64,000 nucleotides of DNA from Anaerolineae bacterium (GCA_018432315.1 JAHDLB010000042.1:62001-126000), one strand, 5' to 3'. Shown: positions 17,281 through 26,281, counted from the stretch's first letter. Program-made: numbers and translations. The notes: generated by a model from the sequence alone, not told the origin.

Positions 17281-19236
17281 ATGAGCAGACCGCCGTCCAG
17301 GTTCGAGCAGATCGTGGGAGATACCGAAGCGTTCCGGCTGATGCTGAAGGGCGCCTTGCGGGACGCCAGCAGCCCGTGCCTGGTGTGGCTGCCCGACGCC
17401 GGGCAGTTTCTGTCCGGCAGGGAGTATCACGCGGCTCTCGGCGCGTTCTTCGGGCTGGTGTTCGGCCACCCGGAAGGCGAGCGCCGCTACCGCGCCCAGG
17501 CTGCGGCCATCACCGGGCGCCTGGAGGAAAGCGGCGCAGATTCCCTGGTGTTCGCCTGCGAGGTGACCGGCCTCAAGGTGGTCGCCGTGCCCGTCCGCGT
17601 CGCGGAAACGCTGGCGGCGGTGCTGTTCTGCTGCGCCATGCGCCCCACCGACCCCGACGACGATCGCCGATTCAGGGACGCGGTCCGGGGGTTGGAGGAG
17701 GCGTTTGGGCTGGCGGCGGGCCAGCTTCACCAATACGCGGCGCACCTGCCCGACGACGCCGATCCGGGCGTGGAACGGGCGGTGGCGCGCGCCCGGCGGG
17801 TGATCGCGGCGCTGACCCGGCTGTGCGCCGACCGGCTGGCGCTGCAACAGGCCCAGCAGCAGGATCGCTGGCGGCTGAAGGCGATCGGCGCGCTGCAGGT
17901 GGCGAACCAGCACCTCAACGACCTGTCGATCAGTTGGGACGCGTTCTGGCGCGCGACCGCCCGGCTGTTGGAGGACCTCTCGCCCATTATCGGCGCGGTG
18001 TGCGGGCTGGTGCTGGTGCCCGGACGGGGCACGCGCCGCGATATGCACATCGCGACGGCGGTGTGCGGCCTGCCGTCCGAGCAGTTCGCGGGGCGGCTGT
18101 ACCGGCTGGACGACGCGCTGCTGGGCGTCATCGCGCGCGCCGAGCACTTCCACATCCTGCACACGCCTAACGACGACCTGGCGCAGGGGCCGGTCCGCCG
18201 GAGCATCATCGAACAGGTGCCGGAGGTCGGCGCGCGGCTGGGGCGCGAGGTGCTGATCCCCATGTTCTTCGAGGACCAGCGCAACGGCCTGGTGGTGTTC
18301 TTCCTCAGCAACGATCCGGCGCCGGATTCGGACGTCCTCGTGATCGACTCGAGCACCGGCGACAGCATCCTGGCGCAGTCCGGCTCGCTGATCGGCGCGG
18401 CGTTCAACAACCGCCAGTTCGTGCAGCGGCGGCACCAGCAGCACAAGTTCAAGCGGGCGTGGCTGGAGACGGTCACGCACCAGTTCGTCGCGCCGCTGAG
18501 CGCGGTGCAGGGCCACGCCGAGCTGTTGACCAACCGGCTGGCACGCTGGGAGAACAAGAACCCCAAGCTGTTCGCCAACTGGCCGGAGCGCCACATCGAG
18601 CAGTTCTGGAACTCGCTGACCGCGATCGAGCGCACGGCGCAGTATGCGTCCCGGCTGGCGTATAATTTCTCGCGGGTGGTCTACCAGGACAAAGAGCTGG
18701 GCGGGGATCTCGAGCTGACCGTGGCCGACGACCTGACCGGCGAGCTGATCCAGATCGCGCGCGACTTTCAGGGCAGCGCCCGCGAAAACCGGATCCTGAA
18801 GGTCGAGGTGGACACCCCCAGCGTGGCGCCGCTCAATGGCCGGGTAGCGATCATCACGAGCGACGACCTGTTCCGGCAGGCGATCGGGAACCTGGTCGAC
18901 AACGCGGTCAAGTATTCGTTCGAGAACACCGCGATCATCCTGCGCGGCAGGCTGGAAAAAGACTGGGGCGTCATCGAGGTGATCAACGAGGGGATCCGGC
19001 TTGCCCCCGGCGAAGAAACGCGGATCTTCGAGTACGAGTACCGCACGCCCGAAGCGCGTGCGACCTACGCACCCGGCACCGGCATCGGGCTGTCGGTGGC
19101 GCGGGACATCATCGTGCAGCACGGCGGAACGCTCACCGCCCGGCCCTCGGTGCCGGTGCGGAAACTGGGCGACCGGCAGAGCTGGCTGACCACCTTTACG
19201 ATCCGGCTTCCCTTGATAGACAGTGACGGGAGTTGA
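17281..19236 (+). CDS. GAF-type sensor histidine kinase
   Basis: 651 residues from the ATG at 17281; an in-frame ATG at 17185 would add 32 residues but overlaps a probable promoter. The N-terminal half (sensor/GAF-like, about 20-370) has no membrane segment, so the kinase is cytoplasmic. Phospho-acceptor His400 lies in THQFVAPLSA. The ATPase domain shows the N box NLVDNAVKYSFE and the G box GTGIGLSVARDI. The sensed signal is unknown. The gene is 4 bases ahead of its response regulator. The nearby nitrite-reductase cluster suggests, but does not prove, a link to redox or NO signalling. Confidence 0.87.
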   Translation: MSRPPSRFEQIVGDTEAFRLMLKGALRDASSPCLVWLPDAGQFLSGREYHAALGAFFGLVFGHPEGERRYRAQAAAITGRLEESGADSLVFACEVTGLKVVAVPVRVAETLAAVLFCCAMRPTDPDDDRRFRDAVRGLEEAFGLAAGQLHQYAAHLPDDADPGVERAVARARRVIAALTRLCADRLALQQAQQQDRWRLKAIGALQVANQHLNDLSISWDAFWRATARLLEDLSPIIGAVCGLVLVPGRGTRRDMHIATAVCGLPSEQFAGRLYRLDDALLGVIARAEHFHILHTPNDDLAQGPVRRSIIEQVPEVGARLGREVLIPMFFEDQRNGLVVFFLSNDPAPDSDVLVIDSSTGDSILAQSGSLIGAAFNNRQFVQRRHQQHKFKRAWLETVTHQFVAPLSAVQGHAELLTNRLARWENKNPKLFANWPERHIEQFWNSLTAIERTAQYASRLAYNFSRVVYQDKELGGDLELTVADDLTGELIQIARDFQGSARENRILKVEVDTPSVAPLNGRVAIITSDDLFRQAIGNLVDNAVKYSFENTAIILRGRLEKDWGVIEVINEGIRLAPGEETRIFEYEYRTPEARATYAPGTGIGLSVARDIIVQHGGTLTARPSVPVRKLGDRQSWLTTFTIRLPLIDSDGS

Positions 19237-19240
19237 GCAC

Positions 19241-19681
19241 ATGACTCAGCCAACGGCGCGCAAACGTATTTTGATGGTCGACGACCAACTAGACTACATC
19301 CAGCCCTACGCCGAGGCGCTGGAAGACGAAGATTTCGACGTGACGCTGATCTCGCAGGTCGATAGCGCGCTGGAAATGCTGCGCGAAGGCGGGTTCGATG
19401 TCATCATCCTGGACATGCTCATGCCGCCCAGCGAGGGCGTCCACGAGGATTTCGAAGATTTGGACCTGCGCAAATCCGGCGGCTGGGTGCTCAGCCAGAT
19501 CCGCGAAGACGAACGGCTGCGCGACGTGCCGATCATCTTCATCACCGCCGTGCGCGACACGCGCGTGCGGGAGTGGGTCGAGCAGACGGAGCGCGCCTAC
19601 ACCGGGCGCGACCCGGTGATCCTCACCAAGCCGGTGACGCTCACCCAGTTGATCAAGATCGTGAGGAGGGTGTCGGAATGA
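19241..19681 (+). CDS. Single-domain response regulator
   Basis: A 146-residue receiver domain with no output domain. The acidic pair is Asp14-Asp15 (MVDDQ), the phosphorylation site Asp58 (IILDMLMPP) and the conserved Lys near the C terminus (ILTKPV). A small insertion follows the phospho-site (SEGVHEDFEDLDLRKSGG), making it longer than CheY. It is the likely partner of the preceding kinase. The ATG of the next gene overlaps its stop codon (ATGA), so the third gene is translationally coupled and may encode the output partner. Confidence 0.9.
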   Translation: MTQPTARKRILMVDDQLDYIQPYAEALEDEDFDVTLISQVDSALEMLREGGFDVIILDMLMPPSEGVHEDFEDLDLRKSGGWVLSQIREDERLRDVPIIFITAVRDTRVREWVEQTERAYTGRDPVILTKPVTLTQLIKIVRRVSE

Positions 19682-20265
19682 GCGACCAACCGTTACCCCC
19701 TCCCGGCACCGGCGACCACGACATCACCGGCCACCCGATGCCCGCTGGCTCGCCCCAGGACAACCCCGCCCCGGCGGGTGAGGCGCCAAGCGTCGAGGAC
19801 CGGCTGGCCGCGCTCGCGCAGCAGATGCGGACGTTGCAGGATGAGCTGGACAAGACCCGGGCCCAGTTGGACAACGTCGAGCATCGCCTGCTGCTGTCGC
19901 AGAAGCTGTCCGAGATTCAACGGAACGCGCTCCGTCTGTCCAGCCCCTACAGCGTCCACTGCCGGATCGCGCTGCTGACCCTGTTCGAGTACAGCCTGGA
20001 CGAGGACGAGATGGTGCGCTACGAATGCGTCAACGCGCTGGCCCGCATCCCGGAACTGCCCAGCTTCGAGCTTTCGCTGCGCCCGATCATCCTGCACCTG
20101 AGGGGCATGGCGCGCCACGACCAAAGCCCGGAGGTCAGCCTGGCGGCCAGGCGGCTCCTGCTGAAATTCGGGGTTGATCTCGATGCCCGCAAGTCCGGCG
20201 ACCTGGGGGCCGATGACGACGTCGACGCGCGCGGCTTCGGCACGAACCGGAACCGGATGCGCTAG
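19678..20265 (+). CDS. Coiled-coil protein with HEAT-like helical segment, unknown function
   Basis: A 195-residue protein whose start overlaps the response-regulator stop. Residues 1-35 are Pro/Gly-rich and disordered. About 37-75 form a coiled coil (AALAQQMRTLQDELDKTRAQLDNVEHRLLL). About 90-165 look like two helical HEAT-type repeats (YECVNALARIPEL, VSLAARRLLLKF). No enzyme motif is visible. Coupling to the kinase and regulator suggests a protein-interaction partner of the phosphorelay. Its stop codon overlaps the stop of the convergent flavodoxin gene. Confidence 0.7.
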   Translation: MSDQPLPPPGTGDHDITGHPMPAGSPQDNPAPAGEAPSVEDRLAALAQQMRTLQDELDKTRAQLDNVEHRLLLSQKLSEIQRNALRLSSPYSVHCRIALLTLFEYSLDEDEMVRYECVNALARIPELPSFELSLRPIILHLRGMARHDQSPEVSLAARRLLLKFGVDLDARKSGDLGADDDVDARGFGTNRNRMR

Positions 20266-20780
20266 GGCTGGAGCCTGGCCGCCAGCGCCTCCGCCCAGGC
20301 GCGAATGGCGTCCCAGTCCCGGTGATCGCCCTCGTCCCACGCGCCGAGCGCGATGCTCAGGCGGAACATCAGCCGCTTGCGCAGCGACGGCACTTTGCTG
20401 AGATCGAGCGCCCCGGCGAACAGGCCCTCGCTCACCGGCCTGACGAGCGCGCGCACCGGCTGCATCCACTGGGCGACCTCGGCGCGGTACTTACCGTTTT
20501 GAATCGTCAGGGTCATGCACACCAGAAAAGCGGCGAAAGGCTTTTGGGCCAGCCCCGCCTGATGGGTCCGCACGAACTGCATGGCTTCGGGCAGCCACCG
20601 CTTGTCCTGAATGGCGCTGCCGGCGACAACGGCCCGGTAGGGGGCCAGGTCCACCACGTCGCTCATCGGGCGGACATCGACTTGAAGGCCGTGTTCGGCG
20701 AGCGTCTTGCCGATGGCCTCGGCCACGCCCGCGGTAGAACCGGCCCGGCTGGCATAGGTCACAAGGATTGTGTTCGACAC
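20262..20780 (-). CDS. Flavodoxin-domain protein (HemG/menaquinone-dependent protoporphyrinogen oxidase-like)
   Basis: A 172-residue Flavodoxin_5-type protein. The FMN phosphate loop is YASRAGSTAGVA, with the downstream AVVAGSAIQDKRWLPEA segment typical of HemG-like proteins. It starts with GTG 20780, preceded by GAGGAA. It could oxidise protoporphyrinogen or act as a general FMN electron carrier; no haem genes are adjacent. It converges with the plus-strand gene ending at 20265, the two stop codons overlapping by 3 bases. Confidence 0.82.
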   Translation of the reverse strand: MSNTILVTYASRAGSTAGVAEAIGKTLAEHGLQVDVRPMSDVVDLAPYRAVVAGSAIQDKRWLPEAMQFVRTHQAGLAQKPFAAFLVCMTLTIQNGKYRAEVAQWMQPVRALVRPVSEGLFAGALDLSKVPSLRKRLMFRLSIALGAWDEGDHRDWDAIRAWAEALAARLQP

Positions 20781-20903
20781 GGTGATGTTCCTCTTTTATC
20801 CAGGCATCCGTATCTATCCTAACGGTGACCGGGGAGCGCGGGGCAGTGAAAAAACGCGCCGATCTGCGCCCCATCCGGCACTTCCGGCCCTGCGCGGTGC
20901 AAG

Positions 20904-20927
20904 AAAAAACCCCCGGCTGGCCGGGGG
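20904..20927 (-). terminator. Intrinsic terminator of the alpha/beta-hydrolase gene
   Basis: On the minus strand a 7-bp G+C stem (CCCCCGG/CCGGGGG, 20910-20916 with 20921-20927) is followed by six T residues (20904-20909). It lies 11 bases behind the stop codon. Confidence 0.85.
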
Positions 20928-20937
20928 CTGGGGCTGG

Positions 20938-21966
20938 TTACAGGTGCTTCTTGAAGAAGACCACCGTGCGCTCCATCGCGTCTTCGAAGTAGGGTGAGTC
21001 GATGTCGTGCCCGCCGCCCGCGTACTCGTAAAACTCGTAGACCTTGTTGTGCTCGACCAGCACCTGGGCCAGGTCGCGCGAATAGCCGACGTTGACTACC
21101 GAATCGTTGACCGCGTGGTGAAGCTGCAAGGGACTCTGGAGGAGGTCGATATGCTCGGTGAGCGACACCGCCTTCCAATACGGCTCGGCGGTGTCCGGCT
21201 GTCCGTAGGCTTCCCGTATTTCGCGGCCCCGGCGGCGGCTGGGCGACTCTTCGCCGTCATTGGTCGACGGCGCGCGAGATGGGTCCGAGATGCGGTATTT
21301 CACGAAGTCGTCATAGCTGTAGACCGCGCCGGCCCAGATCACCCCGGCCTTGATGTCCGGCTCGATCAGCATCGCGCGCAGGACCAGGTTCCCGGCCATG
21401 CTGTGCCCCCACATGCCGATCCCCTGCGGGTCGACGAAATCCAGCGTTTGCAGGCTTTTGAGCGCGGCGATCGCGTCGATCGTGTAGGCGGGGGAATAGT
21501 ACGACCCGGTCGGCTCGCCCTCGGAGTTGCCATGCCCGCGCAGGTCGATCTTGAAGACCACGAACCCATGACTCGCCAGCGTGCCGACGTAGGCCACGTA
21601 GCGTTCCGTGGTCCGGTAATACTGCGGCGGGATGTAGCCATGATTGAACACGATGGCCTTGAAGCCGCCTTCGGGCACCTCGCCGGACGGCACCGTGAGC
21701 AGGCCGTAGATCTTGTTTCCCTCGGAGATGTAACTGGCGATGTACTGCGCGTAGCCGGGGCCGTTGGCCAGCGTCTGCTCGAACGTGATCTCGCTCCCGG
21801 TGATCTCCCGCTCCAGCAGCGCCGCGATGGTCAAATCGTTGCCGACTTCGAACCCGCCATCCTGCGCCGCCGCCGGCACGGCGATCACAAGCGCGCCCAG
21901 CAATACGGCGATCAGGACGAGGCGCGCCGCCAATGATCGTTTGTGTTGTCTGCTTCCATCCATCAT
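20938..21966 (-). CDS. Secreted alpha/beta-hydrolase (dienelactone-hydrolase/S9-peptidase-like)
   Basis: 342 residues from tandem ATGs at 21966/21963, chosen for the GAGGAAA site upstream; a GTG further upstream lacks one. A signal peptide (RSLAARLVLIAVLLGALVIAVPAAAQ) indicates export. The nucleophile elbow is GHSMAG, with the oxyanion-side FNHGYIPP and a catalytic His in GGGHDIDS; the Asp probably lies in AVNDSVVN. Substrates could be esters or peptides. It is monocistronic with its own terminator. The region upstream (22042-22291) is markedly A+T-rich. Confidence 0.85.
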   Translation of the reverse strand: MMDGSRQHKRSLAARLVLIAVLLGALVIAVPAAAQDGGFEVGNDLTIAALLEREITGSEITFEQTLANGPGYAQYIASYISEGNKIYGLLTVPSGEVPEGGFKAIVFNHGYIPPQYYRTTERYVAYVGTLASHGFVVFKIDLRGHGNSEGEPTGSYYSPAYTIDAIAALKSLQTLDFVDPQGIGMWGHSMAGNLVLRAMLIEPDIKAGVIWAGAVYSYDDFVKYRISDPSRAPSTNDGEESPSRRRGREIREAYGQPDTAEPYWKAVSLTEHIDLLQSPLQLHHAVNDSVVNVGYSRDLAQVLVEHNKVYEFYEYAGGGHDIDSPYFEDAMERTVVFFKKHL

Positions 21967-22291
21967 CCCGTTTCCTCTTCGATGCTCTAGCAATAAACCG
22001 CTGTTCCAACTGGCTGTCTGCTCAAGCCGGTACATTTCCATCGCGACCCAACGTCCACAGACAAAAACATGAAAAAGATAATGAATATTATATCCTCGTG
22101 GCGCGAGACTGAAAAATCGAATGCGCGGGAGTATCCCGCTGGCGATGCCGTTCCGCTTCGTGATGCGCCGCCCCGAACGATCGTTTTAGACTATTTTTCA
22201 CAGATAAAACTTCTTATTGATTCGAATAGTAAATTTCACTACAATCATATAATCGGTCTGTAACAATAATAAAAACGAAGCGAGGAATGAT

Positions 22292-23932
22292 ATGCGTCGC
22301 ATTCTGTCACGATCTATCTGGCCGGTGATTCTGATAGTGTTTTGCTTTGTTGTGGCCGGTGTTCCGACGGCGTATTCCCAGGGCGAAGACACGACCCTGA
22401 TCAACATTGGCGAGAACAAAATCGGCGAGGTGACCGCCGAACAGCCAACGCCCGCTTACTTGCTCACCATCTTCGATCCCCAGCTCATCGATGTTCAGGT
22501 CCTGGCGGTGACTCAAGGATTCGCGCCCGCGCTGCGCGTGTTCGATCCATCCGGCGCGGTGGTTCAGGACGTGACGAATGCCGGCTTGGCTTCGGTCGCG
22601 CAGGTGCGATCGCTGGAGGTAATCGCCGGAGTGTACCGGATCGAGGTGGCGAGCGCCAACGGGCAGCCGGGGCAGTACGTGCTCGGCATCCAAGCGGGCG
22701 AGCCGCTTCCCCCGCCGGCGCCGCTGGTCCTGGGCCGGTCGCTGGATGGCAGCGCGGCCAGCGATGCACCGCGCCAGCGCTACACGTTCGCCGGGCTGGA
22801 GACGGACGCGTTGCTGCTGTACGTGACGAGCGAGTCGGACTCTGCGCCGCTGGTCAGCCTGAAGGATGCCGCCACCGAGGACACGCTGGCGAGCACCAGC
22901 GCCCGCGTGACGAGCGTGCGCTATCGCATCCCGGCGGGCGAGGGCGATTACCTGGTGGAAGTGTCGAACGGCGGGGGGGCGGCCAGCGAGCCGTACACGA
23001 TCTGCCTGGAAGATGAGAGCGGCGCCGGTCCGCGCTGCCCCGGTGGCGCGGTGGCGACCCCCTTGCCCACCGCCACGGCTGCCGTATTCGTGCCGACGCC
23101 GACGCCCGTCCAGCAGGACCAGCCGCTGCCGCCGCTGCCTTCGACGGGCGCGTGCGTCGTCGCCTCGCTGACCGGCGGGAGGGTCAACGTGCGGAGCGGC
23201 CCGAGCACGGATTACCCGGTGCTGTTCCAGTTGTCGGGCACCGCGCTCGCGGCGGTCACCGGGCGGCTGCCGGATGGCTCGTGGTTCCAGGTGAACGTCA
23301 ACGGCGTGACCGGCTGGATCTCCACCAGCGTCGTCCGGATCGGGGGACAGTGCGGGAGCGTGCCCTCGGTGACGCTCACCCCGACCAGCCCGGCCACGTC
23401 GACGACTCCCACCAGCAGCCCGACGACGGATACGACGACGACCGCCACCTGGACGCCCACCGCCACCGAGCCCTGGACCGCCACGCCCACGCCGACAGAG
23501 ACACCCGCTATGGTCGCCACGCTGAATTTCTCGCTGCCGCCGGTTTACGGATCGAGCGCCCTGACGTCGGGCTTCGTGCCGGACCCGTTCACCGTTGGCG
23601 TGACGGGCGGCGGCCCGGCGAACGTATCGTATCTGGGCGGTGGGTGCACGGGCTATACGACCTCGGCGCCCAGCTTTTCGCTGAACTACACCGCCGGCGC
23701 CTTTCCACTGCTCCGTTTCTACTTCATCGGGGCCAGCGATTCCACGATGATCATCAACACGCCGGGCGGCAGTTACATCTGCGTCGACGACTCGTTCGGG
23801 ACGACCAATCCCACCATCGATTTCAACAGCCCGGCGAGCGGGCGTTACGATATCTGGGTGGGCAGCTTCAACAGCGGCGGGGCGGTCGCCGGCACGCTCT
23901 ACGTGACCGAAAACACGGCCAACCATCCCTAG
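22292..23932 (+). CDS. Secreted SH3b-domain protein with Thr/Pro-rich linker
   Basis: A 546-residue exported protein: signal peptide (1-29), two pre-peptidase-C-like beta domains (about 40-130 and 145-240, each ending YRIEV/YLVEV), a Pro-rich spacer, then a bacterial SH3 domain (about 287-350, GGRVNVRSGPSTDYP and WFQVNVNGVTGWI). A long TPT/TTT linker (about 362-405) and a C-terminal beta domain with two cysteines follow. No catalytic motif is seen. It probably binds cell wall or extracellular polymer. This architecture with TPTPT linkers is common in Anaerolineae. AGGAATG precedes the start, and TATAAT at 22248-22253 may be its -10 box. Confidence 0.82.
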   Translation: MRRILSRSIWPVILIVFCFVVAGVPTAYSQGEDTTLINIGENKIGEVTAEQPTPAYLLTIFDPQLIDVQVLAVTQGFAPALRVFDPSGAVVQDVTNAGLASVAQVRSLEVIAGVYRIEVASANGQPGQYVLGIQAGEPLPPPAPLVLGRSLDGSAASDAPRQRYTFAGLETDALLLYVTSESDSAPLVSLKDAATEDTLASTSARVTSVRYRIPAGEGDYLVEVSNGGGAASEPYTICLEDESGAGPRCPGGAVATPLPTATAAVFVPTPTPVQQDQPLPPLPSTGACVVASLTGGRVNVRSGPSTDYPVLFQLSGTALAAVTGRLPDGSWFQVNVNGVTGWISTSVVRIGGQCGSVPSVTLTPTSPATSTTPTSSPTTDTTTTATWTPTATEPWTATPTPTETPAMVATLNFSLPPVYGSSALTSGFVPDPFTVGVTGGGPANVSYLGGGCTGYTTSAPSFSLNYTAGAFPLLRFYFIGASDSTMIINTPGGSYICVDDSFGTTNPTIDFNSPASGRYDIWVGSFNSGGAVAGTLYVTENTANHP

Positions 23933-23940
23933 CGCCACCA

Positions 23941-23976
23941 GGCGGCGGCGAGTGAATGGCCCGCCGCCGCCTTTTT
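23941..23976 (+). terminator. Intrinsic terminator of the SH3b gene
   Basis: Perfect 10-bp stem GGCGGCGGCG/CGCCGCCGCC (23941-23950 with 23962-23971), 11-base loop, then TTTTT. Confidence 0.9.
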
Positions 23977-24060
23977 GAGGGATCGCCTATCGCCCGGCCA
24001 AGTGGAGACTGTTCGAAAAATCTACTCCTCAATAGGTTAGCGGCGTTACGATTCAACGAC

Positions 24061-24082
24061 ACATGTGAAATACATGTATAAT
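24061..24082 (+). promoter_or_regulatory. Promoter region with tandem ACATGT palindromes
   Basis: TATAAT at 24077-24082 with a weak -35 (TTCAAC, 24053-24058, 18 bp). Two ACATGT palindromes (24061-24066, 24072-24077) are spaced 11 bp, one helical turn, and the second touches the -10 box. This looks like a repressor-binding arrangement in front of the small gene at 24121. Confidence 0.5.
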
Positions 24083-24120
24083 AGAAGTGTGTCGTATTCG
24101 ATGTATACGAGGAGGATCTT

Positions 24121-24357
24121 GTGGACGAGCTTGTGAAACTGATTACGGCGAAGACCGGTCTGGACGAAAAGATGGCGCATCAGGTGGCGGATGTTGTGGT
24201 TGGGCACCTGCGCAAGACTCTGCCCCCGCCGCTGAACCAGCAGGTCGATAAGCTGCTCTCCGGCGAGGTGACCGATCTCTCCCAGATCGCGGGAGTGACT
24301 CAGTCCGGTGGAGGGCTGGGCGGGTTCCTCAGCAAGCTGACCGGGGGCAAGAAATAA
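24121..24357 (+). CDS. Small helical protein of unknown function
   Basis: 78 residues starting with GTG 24121 after a perfect AGGAGG (24111-24116). The sequence is amphipathic and helical (LVKLITAKTGLDEKMAHQVADVVVGHL), with a VDKLLSGEV segment and a Gly-rich lysine tail (GGGLGGFLSKLTGGKK). The pattern recalls DUF2267- or DUF937-like small proteins, but I do not assign a family. It is soluble, without a signal or membrane segment. Its own promoter and the strong ribosome site indicate that it is a real, well-expressed gene. Confidence 0.75.
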   Translation: MDELVKLITAKTGLDEKMAHQVADVVVGHLRKTLPPPLNQQVDKLLSGEVTDLSQIAGVTQSGGGLGGFLSKLTGGKK

Positions 24358-24577
24358 GCGCGCGTCTCTCCAGCCGCCGCGCGACCATGCAAGGTAAGCC
24401 ATAAACGCCAGGCGCCGTCCCGGCGGCGCTGACTCGCGCAGCGGCTCGAACAGTATCCAGCGGGGCCACCTCTCAGGTGGCCTCGTGTCGTGCCTGGGGC
24501 CGGGGGCGCAGCCCGGCGGGCGAAAGTCAGGTATAGTAGGGGAGCCAACGAGTTTTCGCCTGACAGGAGGACACACC

Positions 24578-25600
24578 ATGCCGACAGTGCGCTGGGGAAT
24601 TCTGAGCACGGGGTACATTGCCAACCTGTTCGCCGAGGGGCTGACGGCGGTTGGCGATGCCGAGATCAAAGCGGTCGGATCGCGAAGCCGGTCCTCGGCG
24701 GAGGCGTTCGGCGAGCGGTGGGGCGTGCCCAACCGGCACGCGAGTTACGAGGCGCTCGCCCACGATCCCGACGTCGACGTGATCTACATCGGCACGCCGC
24801 ACCCCTACCATTTCGAGCACACGCTGCTGTGTTTGGAGGCGGGCAAGCACGTGCTCATCGAAAAGCCGTTCGCCATGAACGCCCGCCAGGCCCGCCAGAT
24901 GATCGAGCTGGCGCGGTCGAAGGATTTGTTCCTGATGGAGGCGATGTGGACGCGCTTTCTGCCCGCGATGGTCCAGGTGCGCGAGTGGCTGGCCGCGGGC
25001 GCGATCGGCGAGGTGGAGCTGGCGCGGGCCAACCTGTCGTTCATGGCCGAGTTCGACCCCGCGAGCCGGTTGTTCGCGCCGGAGCTGGGCGGCGGGGCGC
25101 TGCTCGACGTGGGCATCTACCCGATCTCGTTTGCGAGCATGATCTTCGGCGCGCCCAAGACGATCGCCAGCACGGCCTGTCTGGGCCAGACCGGGACCGA
25201 CGACCGCTCGGCGTACCTGCTCGGGTATGAGGGCGGCAAAACCGCGCTGCTCTCGTCGGCGGTGCGGCTGGGCGTGCCGGTCGAGGCCGAGATCATCGGC
25301 ACGCAGGGCTACATCCGACTCCACGAGCCGTGGATCAATCCACGCGTCGTCACGCTGGCGACACCGGCGGCGCCCGGCGTGGAGTCGCGGCTGATCTTCG
25401 AGGGGAACGTGTTCGATACCCGGACCGTGCACCTGCCGACGCGGGGCAACGGCTACAACTACGAAGCGATCGAAGTGGGCGAGTGCCTGCGCGCAGGGCG
25501 GCGCGAGAGCCGCGTGATGCCGCTCGACGAGTCGCTGGCGATCATGGAAACGCTGGACGCGATCCGCGCGCAGTGGGGACTCACCTATCCCAACGAGTGA
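24578..25600 (+). CDS. Gfo/Idh/MocA-family oxidoreductase (dihydrodiol-dehydrogenase-like)
   Basis: 340 residues from ATG 24578, which has CAGGAGGA upstream. N-terminal Rossmann motif GILSTGYIA; EKPFAMN (95-101) with the active-site lysine; ELGGGALLDVGIYPIS, the hallmark of the glucose-fructose-oxidoreductase/dimeric dihydrodiol dehydrogenase branch. It differs clearly from the homologue at 7519, which has the inositol-dehydrogenase-type HDWD region. No transporter or kinase is adjacent, so the substrate is unknown. A perfect 8-bp hairpin (24464-24482) lies upstream without a T-run. Confidence 0.87.
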   Translation: MPTVRWGILSTGYIANLFAEGLTAVGDAEIKAVGSRSRSSAEAFGERWGVPNRHASYEALAHDPDVDVIYIGTPHPYHFEHTLLCLEAGKHVLIEKPFAMNARQARQMIELARSKDLFLMEAMWTRFLPAMVQVREWLAAGAIGEVELARANLSFMAEFDPASRLFAPELGGGALLDVGIYPISFASMIFGAPKTIASTACLGQTGTDDRSAYLLGYEGGKTALLSSAVRLGVPVEAEIIGTQGYIRLHEPWINPRVVTLATPAAPGVESRLIFEGNVFDTRTVHLPTRGNGYNYEAIEVGECLRAGRRESRVMPLDESLAIMETLDAIRAQWGLTYPNE

Positions 25601-25687
25601 TCGCCGTCTGCGTGGCATGGCCGTGCCCCAGCCGCACGAACGAACCAGCCCGGTCACCGCGATCGGGCTGTGCGCTGTGCGGGCGGA

Positions 25688-25716
25688 TTGATTTTGAGCG
25701 GTCCGGCGTGTATCCT
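25688..25716 (+). promoter_or_regulatory. Candidate promoter of the DinB-family gene
   Basis: TTGATT (25688-25693), 17 bp, TATCCT (25711-25716). Confidence 0.45.
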
Positions 25717-25756
25717 GAAACATATCGCCACAGTGAGTGAAGGACAGGTGACAACG

Positions 25757-26281
25757 ATGAACAGCATAGATGTCTTGCGCTACGGACACCAAACCGTCCT
25801 CCAAAGCGTCGAGGGCTTGCCCGATCCGGACTGGCTCACGCCGGGCGCGTGCGGCGTCTGGTCGGTCAAGGACATTATCGCTCATCTGGCATCATTCGAG
25901 GTCGTGCTGGCCGAATTGCTCGAGTCGCTGTCGCTGGTCGACGAGGTGCCCACCCCGGCGCTCGACCGGTTCATATCCGACAACGTTGGCTTCAACGACC
26001 TCGAGGTGAACGCGCGGCAGGCGCTTTCGCGCGAGGCGGTGTGGGCCGAATACGAGCGCGCGTGCCACAAGACGATCGACCTGATCGCCGAGGTTCCGGT
26101 GGCCCAACAGCGCCAGAATGGGGCGCTGCCGTGGTACGGCATGGAGTACGACCTGGAGGATTTCATCGTCTACACGTTCTACGGCCACAAGCGCGAGCAT
26201 GCGGCGCAGATCGCGTTTTACCGGGACGTGCTGCGCTCGCCGGAGCTGTCCGCGGCGATGCGCGCGGCCTACCAGGGATGA
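25757..26281 (+). CDS. DinB / maleylpyruvate-isomerase-like four-helix protein
   Basis: A 174-residue protein with the DinB_2 landmarks: an N-terminal YGHQTVLQSVEGL helix, GVWSVKDIIAHLASFE and the C-terminal FYGHKREHAAQIAFYR segment. The metal-binding histidines of the fold would be His in AHLASFE and the two in GHKREHAAQ. These proteins act as thiol-dependent S-transferases or have unknown roles. A GTG frame upstream is open, but the ATG at 25757 gives the family's normal N terminus and follows a GGACAGG site. A URO-D-family gene follows closely. Confidence 0.8.
   Translation: MNSIDVLRYGHQTVLQSVEGLPDPDWLTPGACGVWSVKDIIAHLASFEVVLAELLESLSLVDEVPTPALDRFISDNVGFNDLEVNARQALSREAVWAEYERACHKTIDLIAEVPVAQQRQNGALPWYGMEYDLEDFIVYTFYGHKREHAAQIAFYRDVLRSPELSAAMRAAYQG

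Noticed and set aside
22069-22263. A 64-codon open frame in the A+T-rich gap before the SH3b gene
   Set aside because: No ribosome site, no family resemblance, and it runs through the probable promoter of the SH3b gene.
24464-24482. Perfect 8-bp hairpin GGCCACCT/AGGTGGCC considered as a terminator
   Set aside because: No T-run follows on either strand. It may still be a transcript-end structure, but the evidence is too thin for a feature.
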